A stretch of DNA of 64,000 nt, taken from NCBI GenBank assembly GCA_963824225.1, contig CAWGOF010000003.1:3224001-3288000 (forward strand), read 5' to 3'. The stretch comes from CAWGOF01 sp963824225. Its GTDB lineage: Bacteria > Acidobacteriota > Polarisedimenticolia > Polarisedimenticolales > Polarisedimenticolaceae. The notes beneath the pieces are model-generated. The model saw only the letters and a list, made by a program, of their open reading frames with translations. It made no database searches and had not been told where the DNA came from. The number at the start of each line of letters is the position of its first letter. The first letter of the stretch is position 1. Positions 25,108 to 33,743 of the stretch are shown here, piece after piece. A program made the translations under genes and the position numbers.

Positions 25108-26988
25108 GTGATTCGGCCGACCCTCGTCGCAGCGGTGCTCGTTCCCCTCCTCGCGACGCTCGAGCGTTCTAGCCCCGAGCCCGCGCCCCCGACGTTCACG
25201 CGCGACGTCGCGCCGGTCCTGTTCGCCCGCTGCGCCCCGTGCCACGGCGCGGGTGGGCCCGCGCCCTTCCCGCTCGTCGAGTACGAGGACGTGCGCGCTC
25301 ACGCGCGGCAGATGGTGCGCGTGACACGCGACCGGTACATGCCGCCGTGGCTGCCGGTTCCGGGCCACGGCGAGTTCGCCGGAAGCCGGAGGCTGTCGGA
25401 CGAGGAGATCCGAGTCCTTTCCGCGTGGGTCGAGGGCGGCCTCGTGCGCGGCGATCCGGCGGATCTTCCCGCGCCGCCACCGGCGCTCTCGGGCTGGCCG
25501 CTCGGTCCGCCCGACCTCGTCGTCGAGCTGCCCGAGCCGTTCGTGCTTCCCGCTGCGGGCGTCGACGTGTTTCGCAACTTCGTCCTGCCGCTCCCGGTCG
25601 CCGATGCACGTTACGTGCGGGCCGTCGATCTGCAGCCCGGGAATCCGCGCATCGTGCACCACGCGGTGATGCAGGTCGATCGCACGCGCTCGTCGAGAGA
25701 GCTCGATGCGAAGGACCCGGCACCGGGCTTCGACGGCATGGACCTCGGCGAATCGCAGGCCCCCGACGGGCAGCTCATCGGCTGGACGCCGGGGACCGTG
25801 CCGTTCGCCGGCTACCCGGGGATCGCGTGGCAGCTCGAGCCGGGCACCGACCTCGTGCTGCAGATGCACATGCGGCCGACGGGCAAGCCCGAGCCGATCC
25901 GGCCGCGCGTCGGGCTGTACTTCGCCGCCAAGCCACCGACGCGCCGGCTGTGGGGGTTGACGCTGTACTCGACCAAGATCGACATCCCGGCGGGCGAGCC
26001 GTCCTACACGATCGAGCAATCGTTCAAGCTGCCCGCGGCCGTTGCCGTCCTCGGCATCTACCCGCACGCGCACTACCTGGGGAAGACGATCCACGCCAGG
26101 GCACTGCTTCCCGATGGCACCGAGCGCTGGATGATCCGCATCGACGATTGGGACTTCAGCTGGCAGGACCAGTACCGGTACGTCGAGCCGGTCGCGCTCC
26201 CTGCCGGCACCACGCTGACCATGCGCTACACGTACGACAACTCGGCGGCGAACCCGCGCAATCCGAGCACGCCGCCGCGGCGTGTGCGCCTGGGCAACCA
26301 GTCGACCGACGAGATGGGAACCATCTCGTTCGAGGTCGTGCCCGATCGGGCGGAGGATCTCCCGCGGCTGAGCGAAGCCCTGGCACGCCAGCGCCTCGTC
26401 GAGAACCCGCGGAACTGGCTCGCGTGGACGAACCTCGGCGCGGCACTCGGGATCCTCGGACGCTACCCCGAGGCGATCGAGGCGCATCGCCTCGCGCTCT
26501 CGATCCACCCCGACTGCGCGGCCGCGCACTATGGCCTGGGGCTCGCGCTGCAGCTCAGCGGCGAGGCCGAGCAGGCGATCCCGGCCTATCGCCGCTCGCT
26601 CGCGCTGCGCCCCGAGCAGCCGGACGCGCTGTACAACCTCGGACTCGTCCTGGCCGCGCGCGACCGGTGGGACGAGGCGATCGAGGTCTACCGGCGCGCG
26701 CTCGTGCTGACCCCCGACCGCCCGGATCTGCTGATCAACCTCGGGAGCGCGCTGAGCGCCACGGGCCAGCGCCAGCAGGCGATCGACCTCCTCGAGCGGG
26801 CGGTCATGAGCCACCCGCAGTCGGCCGAGCTGCACAACAACTTGGGGCAGGCGCTGGCGGTCGAGGGGCGCCTCGAGGACGCGGTCCGCGAGTTCGAGCG
26901 GGCGCTCGCGCTCGATCCCCGATCGGCCGGCGCGCGCCACAACCTGGAGCTCGCACGGCGCAAGCTCGACCGACGCGCACGTCCCTGA
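25108..26988 (+). CDS. Cytochrome c / copper monooxygenase-like / TPR fusion protein
   Basis: A 626-residue exported protein. A signal-like N-terminus is followed by a heme c site in VLFARCAPCHGAGGPAPFPL (CxxCH). A middle region of about 280 residues has histidine patterns of the copper type II ascorbate-dependent monooxygenase fold: IVHHAVMQVD, LVLQMHMRPTG and GIYPHAHYLGK. The C-terminal third has about five TPRs (WTNLGAALGILGRYPEAIEAHRLAL and following). The two-domain copper fold normally hydroxylates C-H bonds, with electrons from an attached donor; here the heme domain could play that part. TPRs suggest a complex. GTG start at 25108 just after the hairpin. It lies 67 bases before the exporter operon, so it may share its transcript. 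Confidence 0.8.
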   Translation: MIRPTLVAAVLVPLLATLERSSPEPAPPTFTRDVAPVLFARCAPCHGAGGPAPFPLVEYEDVRAHARQMVRVTRDRYMPPWLPVPGHGEFAGSRRLSDEEIRVLSAWVEGGLVRGDPADLPAPPPALSGWPLGPPDLVVELPEPFVLPAAGVDVFRNFVLPLPVADARYVRAVDLQPGNPRIVHHAVMQVDRTRSSRELDAKDPAPGFDGMDLGESQAPDGQLIGWTPGTVPFAGYPGIAWQLEPGTDLVLQMHMRPTGKPEPIRPRVGLYFAAKPPTRRLWGLTLYSTKIDIPAGEPSYTIEQSFKLPAAVAVLGIYPHAHYLGKTIHARALLPDGTERWMIRIDDWDFSWQDQYRYVEPVALPAGTTLTMRYTYDNSAANPRNPSTPPRRVRLGNQSTDEMGTISFEVVPDRAEDLPRLSEALARQRLVENPRNWLAWTNLGAALGILGRYPEAIEAHRLALSIHPDCAAAHYGLGLALQLSGEAEQAIPAYRRSLALRPEQPDALYNLGLVLAARDRWDEAIEVYRRALVLTPDRPDLLINLGSALSATGQRQQAIDLLERAVMSHPQSAELHNNLGQALAVEGRLEDAVREFERALALDPRSAGARHNLELARRKLDRRARP

Positions 26989-27055
26989 GCCTGCGCTTTG
27001 TCTAGCGGCGGCCGGCGCGAGCCGCTACCCTTTTTGTGCGGGGCATGGGGGGAAC

Positions 27056-28305
27056 GTGACGGCACGACGCAGCAGGCGGTGGACGTGGGTAGTCGCGATT
27101 GTGCTCCTCGTGGGCGCGGTCGGGGCCGGGCTCGCCTTCTGGCCCGACAAGGACAAGGAGAGCGAGTTCCAGACCGAGGTCGTCGAGCGCGGCGACGTGA
27201 CGATGATCGTCACGGCCACGGGCACGATCTCGGCCGTCACGACGGTGCAGGTCGGGAGCCAGGTGTCGGGGATCATCGCCCGGCTCCACGCCGACTTCAA
27301 CAGCCGGGTCCATCGCGGGCAGCTCTTGGCCGAGCTCGACCCGACGCCGTTCGAGGCTCAGGTCGCGCAGCGCCGTGCCGACGTCTCGCAGGCCGTCGTC
27401 CAGATGCGCAACGCCGAGATCTCGCTCGCGCGCCAGGAGCGGCTGCGCGCCGCGCAGCTCGCGCCCGAGGCCGACTACGACGCGGCCAAGGCGGCGCACG
27501 ACGTCACGGTCGCGCAGGTCGAGCAGGCCCAGGCCGCGTTGACGCAGTCCGAGACGAACCTCAAGTACACGAGGATCCTGTCGCCGATCGACGGCATCGT
27601 CGTCGCCCGGCAGTACGACGTCGGCCAGACGGTGGCCGCGTCGTTCCAGGCGCCGACGCTGTTCACGATCGCCCAGGATTTGACGAAGATGCAGGTCCAG
27701 GCCGACGTCGATCAGTCGGATATCGGCCGCATCACGGTCGGCCAGGTGGCCAAGTTCACGGTCGACGCGTATCCCGAGCAGGTGTTCGAGGGCCAGATCG
27801 CCCAGGTACGGCTCAATGCGACCGTGAACCAGAACGTCATCACCTATCCGGTGATCGTCGAGGTCGGCAACCCGGGCGAGAAGCTGCGACCGAACATGAC
27901 CGCGGACATCACGGTCGAGGTCGATCGCGTCCACGACGTGCTGCGCGTGCCCAACGCGGCGCTGCGGTTCCGGCCGCCGAACGGCGGAGGACCGGTAGGC
28001 CGTGATCGAGGGCGAGGCGGCGGCCCGCGCGGCGAGGGCCGAGTTGGCGGAGCGGCGGCCGCGGCCGAGCAGTTCGGCGAGGCCACGCAAGGGCCGCCCG
28101 GCATGCGGCGGCAGGTCGTCTACCGATTGGGGCGAGCGGGCGCGCTCGAGCCGGTGCCGATCCGCGCCGGAATCACCGATGGACGCTTCACCGCGGTCGT
28201 CGAGGGCGACATCCAGCCCGGCGACCGCATCGCCGTGGGATTCCAGACCACGCGGGCCCAGGGGAGCGCGTTCCCGGGTCAGGGCGGTGGCGGCATGAGA
28301 CGGTT

Positions 28306-28309
<4 letters not shown>
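27056..28309 (+). CDS. Periplasmic adaptor of a MacAB-type exporter (HlyD/RND-MFP family)
   Basis: A 417-residue protein with an N-terminal membrane anchor (WVVAIVLLVGAVGAGLAFW). A biotinyl-lipoyl-like half-motif (GTISAVTTVQVGSQVSGIIARLHADFNSRVHRGQLLAELD), an alpha-hairpin coiled coil (about 90-150) and beta-barrel segments follow (SPIDGIVVARQYDVGQTVAASF). It should bridge an inner-membrane ABC transporter and an outer-membrane channel. A Gly/Arg-rich insertion (GGGPVGRDRGRGGGPRGEGR) in the last domain is unusual. GTG start with GGGGGGAA upstream. Its stop overlaps the TTG start of the ATPase gene. It is the first gene of a five-gene overlapped operon. Confidence 0.9.
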
Positions 28310-29049
<740 letters not shown>

Positions 29050-29053
<4 letters not shown>

Positions 29054-30281
29054 AGACCGCGATCCTGCGCTCGGCGAACATCGTCAAGGTCGGGCTACGA
29101 GCGATCCTGCGCAACAAGCTGCGCTCGTCGCTGACCATGCTCGGGCATCGTCATCGGCGTGGCCTGCGTCATCGCGATGAATGCCGTGGCCTCGGGCGCG
29201 ACACGGTCGGTCCAGGCGACGATCCAGTCGATGGGCACGAACTTCCTCATGATCTTCCCCGGCGCGGTCACGCAGTCCGGAGCGCGGCTGTTCACCGGGC
29301 AGTCGACCTTGACCGCGGAGGACGCGACCGCGATTCGCAACGAGTGTCCGTCGGTGGCCTACGTCGCTGCCGGGGTGCGCACGAACGCGCAGGTCGTGGC
29401 CGGCGAGCTGAACTGGGGCACGCAGATCTTCGGCACCGACATCGACTGGCCGCTCATCCGCGCGTGGAACCTCGAGTCCGGGAGCTTCTTCACCGACGCC
29501 GACGTCCGGGCCGGGACGAAGGTGTGCGTGCTCGGCGAAGACGGTGGCCGACGCCCTGTTCCCCGAGGGCGGGGCGGTCGGGCAGTTCGTGCGGATCAAG
29601 AACGTTCCGTTCCGCGTCGTCGGCGTGCTCGAGCGCAAGGGCGGAAGCATGGGGGGCGACGATCAGGACGACCAGGTCGTCGCGCCGTACACGACGGTGA
29701 TGAAGCGCCTGATGGGCCAGAACCGCATCCGGATGATCATGGCCGCCGCGGCGTCGCCCGAGCGCGTGGCCCCGGCGCAGCGCGAGATCGAGGCGCTCCT
29801 GCGCCAGCGCCACCGGATCGGTCCCGACGAGGACGCCGATTTCATGATCCGCTCGCAGGACGAGATGGCGTCGAACGCGGCCGAGACGAGCCGCACGTTC
29901 GCGATCCTGCTCGGCAGCGTGGCGGCGATCTCGCTCCTCGTCGGCGGGATCGGCATCATGAACATCATGCTCGTGTCGGTCACCGAGCGGACGCGCGAGA
30001 TCGGCATGCGCATGGCGATCGGCGCCAAGGCGCGCCACGTCCTGGCCCAGTTCCTCCTCGAGGCGGTGACGCTGTCGGTCGTCGGCGGGGCGATCGGGAT
30101 CCTGCTCGGCGTCGGCGCGGCGCGGTTGATCTCGACCTTCGCCGGCTGGCCGACCGTGATCCTGCCCGAGGCGGTGGCGGTGTCGTTCGGGTTCGCCGCG
30201 TTCGTCGGCGTGTTCTTCGGGTTCTACCCGGCGCGCAAGGCGTCGCAGCTCGATCCGATCGAGGCCCTGCGCTACGAGTGA
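29050..30281 (+). pseudogene. MacB-type ABC permease, two apparent frameshifts
   Basis: Starting at 29050 the protein reads RSANIVKVGLRAILRNKLRSSLTMLG, then shifts frame at a GGG run near 29143-29145. The expected IVIGVACVIAMNAVASGATRSVQ continues in the next frame. Near 29534-29537 a second extra base separates KVCVLG from KTVADALFPEGGAVGQF. The C-terminal FtsX-like region is intact (LLVGGIGIMNIMLVSVTERTREIGMRMAIGAKARHVL, ARKASQLDPIEALRYE). Corrected, it is a typical permease of about 410 residues with four membrane helices and a large periplasmic domain. Both events, like those in the ATPase and the FGE-like gene, are single-base insertions, which could reflect systematic sequence error. 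Confidence 0.85.
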
Positions 30282-30769
30282 TGGCGCGCTCGCTCGCAGC
30301 GATCGTGGTCGCCGGGGTCCTGATCGCCGAGGCGACGACAGCTTCCCCGGTCGCGGCCGTCCCGACCGTCCCCGTCCCGTCGCCCACGCCGGATGTCGCC
30401 CGCCCGCTCGAGGTCCCCGAGGGCCTCGACCGATCCCGGCGCCATCCGAGCGAGCAGCGCCGGTTCATCGTGTCGATCCACAACCCCGAGCGCCGGACCA
30501 GCCTGAACCGGATCCACAATTGGACCGTCACGGTCCACGCCGCCGACGGGAAGCCGGTCGAGCAGGCGGAGATTCGGATGGACGGTGGCATGCCGGCCCA
30601 CAACCACGGGTTCCCGACGAAGCCCAGGGTGACGAAGCACATCGGCTTCGGCACGTACCTGATCGAGGGCGTGAAGTTCAACATGACCGGGTGGTGGGAG
30701 TTCGTGTTCGACATTCGCTCGGGCGAACTCACCGACCGCGTGCGGTTCAACGTGGTCATCGAGGAATGA
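30281..30769 (+). CDS. FixH/YtkA-like exported protein
   Basis: A 162-residue protein with an N-terminal signal or anchor (LAAIVVAGVLIAEATTASPVAA). The C-terminal 100 residues match the YtkA/FixH fold: NWTVTVHAADGKPVEQAEIRMDGGMPAHNHGFPTKP and FGTYLIEGVKFNMTGWWEFVFDI. The MDGGMPAHNHG stretch has Met and His residues that in relatives are candidate copper ligands. The start ATG shares one base with the permease stop, and the stop overlaps the MauG-like gene (ATGA). Its place between an exporter and a diheme peroxidase suggests periplasmic metal or redox work. The link to copper is inference. Confidence 0.8.
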   Translation: MARSLAAIVVAGVLIAEATTASPVAAVPTVPVPSPTPDVARPLEVPEGLDRSRRHPSEQRRFIVSIHNPERRTSLNRIHNWTVTVHAADGKPVEQAEIRMDGGMPAHNHGFPTKPRVTKHIGFGTYLIEGVKFNMTGWWEFVFDIRSGELTDRVRFNVVIEE

Positions 30770-32058
30770 TCCGGCTCGCGATCACCGTGCTTCTCGCGGC
30801 ATGCGGGGCGGCGAGCTCCCAGACGCCGACGCCCGCACCCGGCGCGGCGCCGGACGCCGAGCCCGGATGGACGAAGGCCGAGCTACGCACGTTGCGATCG
30901 CTGTCGCTCCAGTCCCTGCTTCCGCTGCCGTACGATCCGAGCAACAAGCACGCCGACGACCCGCGGGCGGCCGCCCTCGGCGCCCGGCTGTTCTTCGATG
31001 CCCGGCTCAGCCGCGACGGCGCAACTTCCTGCGCTACGTGCCACCAGCCGAGCCGGCTTTTCACCGACGGCCGCGCGCGTTCTCGGGGTGTAGGCGAGAC
31101 ACGGCGCGGCGCGCCGACTCTGATCGGCGTGGCGTACAGCCCGTGGCTGTACTGGGACGGTCGCCGGGACAGCCCCTGGTCCCAGGCGTTGGCGCCGCTC
31201 GAGGGGCCGGAGGAAATGGGTGGGTCACGGATCCGCGTCCTCCGCGCGGTCTCCGCCGACGCAAGCTACGCGTCAGCCTACCTGGAGATCTTCGGGCAGC
31301 CGTTGCCCGATCTGTCGGACGAGGCGCGCTTTCCTCCCGATGCCCGACCCGGCGCCGGTCCCGCGGAACGACGCGCGTGGGACGCGATGACGCCTGACGA
31401 TCGCTCGGCGGTCGATCGAGCGTTCACGAACCTGGGCAAGGCGCTCGCGGCCTACGAGCGCAAGCTCATCCCCGGACCGGCGCGGTTCGACACGTGGGTC
31501 CGTGCGCTGGTCGAGGGCAAGCCCGAGCCGAGCTCGACGCTCAGCGACGACGAGCGGGCCGGCCTCCGGCTGTTCCTCGATCCCAAGTCGCAGTGCCTGC
31601 GCTGCCACAACGGCCCGCTCCTGACCAACCACGGATTCCACAACATCGGGCTGCCCGTGCTGCCCGGAGCGCCGCCCGACTTCGGCCGTCTCCCCGCGGT
31701 CACCGAGGTTCTGGCGCACGAGTTCAACTGCAGGAGCCCGTACAGCGACGCGGACGAGAGTCAGTGCCACGAGCTGCGGTTCATCAAGGACGACGGGATC
31801 GAGCTCGCCGGGGCATTCAAGGTCCCGACGCTGCGGAACGTCGCCCGGACCGCGCCCTACATGCACACCGGGCAGTTCGAGAAGCTGGACCAGGTCCTTC
31901 AGCACTACAGCCAGCCGGGGTTCGGCATCGGCCACCAGGAGCTGACGCCCGCGAACTTCGACGAGGTGCAGCGCCGACAACTCGCGGCGTTCCTCGGCAC
32001 GCTCACCTCCGAGCTGGCGGACCCGCGGTGGCTCGCGGCTCAACCGCCGCCGGAGTAA
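30766..32058 (+). CDS. Diheme cytochrome c peroxidase / MauG-family lipoprotein
   Basis: A 430-residue exported lipoprotein: a short signal with lipobox LLAAC puts the lipidated Cys at residue 13. Two heme c motifs are visible, SCATCHQPSR in the N-terminal domain and CLRCHNGP in the C-terminal domain. PSRLFTDGR, GRRDSPWSQALAPLEGPEEMG and YMHTGQFEKLDQVLQHY are the family phrases. The last holds the candidate distal Met or Tyr ligand position that separates peroxidases from MauG enzymes. Such proteins reduce peroxide or make modified protein cofactors. It ends the five-gene exporter operon, starting inside the FixH-like gene stop (ATGA). It stops seven bases before the convergent Uma2 copy. Confidence 0.9.
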   Translation: MIRLAITVLLAACGAASSQTPTPAPGAAPDAEPGWTKAELRTLRSLSLQSLLPLPYDPSNKHADDPRAAALGARLFFDARLSRDGATSCATCHQPSRLFTDGRARSRGVGETRRGAPTLIGVAYSPWLYWDGRRDSPWSQALAPLEGPEEMGGSRIRVLRAVSADASYASAYLEIFGQPLPDLSDEARFPPDARPGAGPAERRAWDAMTPDDRSAVDRAFTNLGKALAAYERKLIPGPARFDTWVRALVEGKPEPSSTLSDDERAGLRLFLDPKSQCLRCHNGPLLTNHGFHNIGLPVLPGAPPDFGRLPAVTEVLAHEFNCRSPYSDADESQCHELRFIKDDGIELAGAFKVPTLRNVARTAPYMHTGQFEKLDQVLQHYSQPGFGIGHQELTPANFDEVQRRQLAAFLGTLTSELADPRWLAAQPPPE

Positions 32059-32061
32059 TCG

Positions 32062-32782
32062 TGCGTCAGCGCCACAAGGCGGTCAGGTCGATCGCCAGGC
32101 CGTCCCAGCCGAGATCCGCGACCGTTTCGTCTCCCGCGGCCTCGCGAACGCAGCGGTAGCACCCTTCGGACAGCCGGTGGAACTCGATCCGTTGCTCTTC
32201 CGGATCGACGATCCAGTAGTGCGCGATACCGAGCTCGGCGTACCGCCGGGCCTTGAGCCCGCGGTCCTGGGCCCGAGTCGAGGGCGAAAGGATCTCCACG
32301 ACCAGCACCGGTGGACCTTCGATGCCCCGCCGCGACACGAGCGCTGGGTTCGAAACAACCAACACGTCGGGCACGAAGATGTCGTGGTCGCTCAGGATGA
32401 GGTCGATCGGCGCGTCGAATACTTCACCGACCTCGTGGTCGTGGAAGTAGTCCTCGAGCTGGCGCTGCAAGCGCCGCGATACCCGCTGATGCGTCGGCGT
32501 CGGGGAGGGGGTCACGTAGAGGTCCCCGTCCACGATCTCGTACCGCTTGCCGTCGTCGGGAGTGGCGACGTAGTCCGAATAGTCGAGCTTGCGCTTGAGC
32601 TCGGGAGCCACGGCTGTTCCCTCCTGTCGGAATCGTACGCCGTCGTCATGGCCCGAGCAACGAGACTCTCGACGCGGAGAAGGCCGGGGACGTACGGAAG
32701 AGTATGGCCGGTACTTGCTGCGTTGCTCGCCTGGTGAGGGCTGGTCGCCGTTGCGAACTGGATACTACGCCCGGGTGCGACA
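32062..32782. repeat. Tandem duplication, unit 1 (Uma2 gene plus upstream flank)
   Basis: About 720 bases, directly repeated at 32818-33532 with only 35 bases between units. The copied unit contains the whole Uma2 coding sequence and about 170 bases of upstream flank, with a few small indels in the flank. Both units lie in the same orientation. Confidence 0.9.
32066..32611 (-). CDS. Uma2-family PD-(D/E)xK nuclease-like protein, copy 1
   Basis: A 181-residue Uma2/DUF820 protein. The restriction-endonuclease-like core is visible: DHDIFVPDVLVVSN supplies the Asp, PPVLVVEILSPST the Glu, and the downstream Lys in DRGLKARRYAELG the third catalytic position. IAHYWIVDPEEQRIEFHRL completes the fold. 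N-terminal YEIVDGDLYVTPSPTPTHQ is typical. The family is widespread and often multicopy, and its role is unknown. It differs from copy 2 at 12 of 181 positions by my count, mostly in a patch (HDHEVGEVFD against HRRAIGEVFH) that may be a partner or DNA contact. GGAGG-like GGGAGG lies before the start. Convergent with the MauG-like gene. Confidence 0.88.
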   Translation of the reverse strand: MAPELKRKLDYSDYVATPDDGKRYEIVDGDLYVTPSPTPTHQRVSRRLQRQLEDYFHDHEVGEVFDAPIDLILSDHDIFVPDVLVVSNPALVSRRGIEGPPVLVVEILSPSTRAQDRGLKARRYAELGIAHYWIVDPEEQRIEFHRLSEGCYRCVREAAGDETVADLGWDGLAIDLTALWR

Positions 32783-32817
32783 GCCGCCGACTTATCTCGT
32801 CGGGCTAGTTGATCGGC

Positions 32818-33532
32818 TGCGTCAGCGCCACAAGGCGGTCAGGTCGATCGCCAGGCCGTCCCAGCCGAGATCGTCGACCGTGCCGTCTCCCGCGGCCTCG
32901 CGAACGCACCGGTAGCACCCTTCGGTCAGTCGATGGAACTCGATCCGCCCCTCTTCCGGATCGACGATCCAGTAGTGCGCGATGCCGAGCTCGGCGTAGC
33001 GCCGGGCCTTGACTCCGCGGTCCTGGGCACGAGTCGAGGGCGAAAGGATCTCCACGACCAGCACGGGTGGGCCTTCGATGCCCCGACGCGACACGAGAGC
33101 TGGGTTCGAAACAACCAACACGTCGGGCACGAAGATGTCGTGGTCGCTCAGGATCAGGTCGATCGGCGCGTGGAACACTTCACCGATCGCACGACGGTGA
33201 AAGTAGTCCTCCAGCTGACGCTCGAGCCGTTGCGACACGCGCTGGTGCGTCGGCGTCGGGGACGGGGTCACGTAGAGGTCCCCGTCCACGATCTCGTAGC
33301 GCTTGCCGTCGTCGGGAGTGGCGACGTAGTCCGAATAGTCGAGCTTGCGCTTGAGCTCGGGAGCCACGGCTGTTCCCTCCCGTCGGAATCGTACGCCGTC
33401 GTCATGGCCCGAGCAACGAGACTCTCGACGCGGAGGCCGGGACGCACGGAAGAGTATGGCCGATACTGCTGCGTCGCTCGCCGGTGAGGGCTGGTCGCCG
33501 TTGCGACCCGGATACTACGCCCGGGTGCGACA
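32818..33532. repeat. Tandem duplication, unit 2
   Basis: Second copy of the 32062-32782 unit. Its upstream flank begins to diverge just before the 13-bp array at 33574. Confidence 0.9.
32822..33367 (-). CDS. Uma2-family PD-(D/E)xK nuclease-like protein, copy 2
   Basis: A 181-residue paralogue of the preceding gene, about 93 percent identical by my count. The Asp, Glu and Lys positions of the nuclease core are all kept. The conserved upstream flank means both copies probably retain the same promoter and Shine-Dalgarno (GGGAGGGAACAG on the coding strand). Both reading frames are intact, so there has been selection to keep them or the duplication is recent. Transcription from copy 2 would run into copy 1. 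Confidence 0.88.
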   Translation of the reverse strand: MAPELKRKLDYSDYVATPDDGKRYEIVDGDLYVTPSPTPTHQRVSQRLERQLEDYFHRRAIGEVFHAPIDLILSDHDIFVPDVLVVSNPALVSRRGIEGPPVLVVEILSPSTRAQDRGVKARRYAELGIAHYWIVDPEEGRIEFHRLTEGCYRCVREAAGDGTVDDLGWDGLAIDLTALWR

Positions 33533-33573
33533 CCCACATGTTCGTAACGCCACACGGTCCCGCTTCTGGGCGC
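33368..33573. other. Non-coding flank between Uma2 copy 2 and the 13-bp array
   Basis: With the array, 33368-33743 is the longest stretch without a supported gene. It holds the copied upstream region of Uma2 (to 33532), presumably its promoter, then about 40 bases without recognisable features before the array. Confidence 0.6.
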
Positions 33574-33742
33574 GAGACCTGACCCCGAGACCTGACCCCG
33601 AGACCTGACCCCGAGACCTGACCCCGAGACCTGACCCCGAGACCTGACCCCGAGACCTGACCCCGAGACCTGACCCCGAGACCTGACCCCGAGACCTGAC
33701 CCCGAGACCTGACCCCGAGACCTGACCCCGAGACCTGACCCC
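33574..33742. repeat. Perfect tandem array, 13 copies of a 13-bp REP-like half-site
   Basis: The unit GAGACCTGACCCC occurs 13 times with no mismatch and no spacer (169 bases). It is the reverse complement of the family A core GGGGTCAGGTCTC. The array ends two bases before the stop codon of the rhomboid gene. All six frames through it stay open except where TGA is in phase. Confidence 0.97.
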
Positions 33743-33743
33743 C

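Noticed and set aside
33574..33742. CRISPR array
   Set aside because: The 13-base units are directly abutting with no spacers, and no cas genes are nearby.
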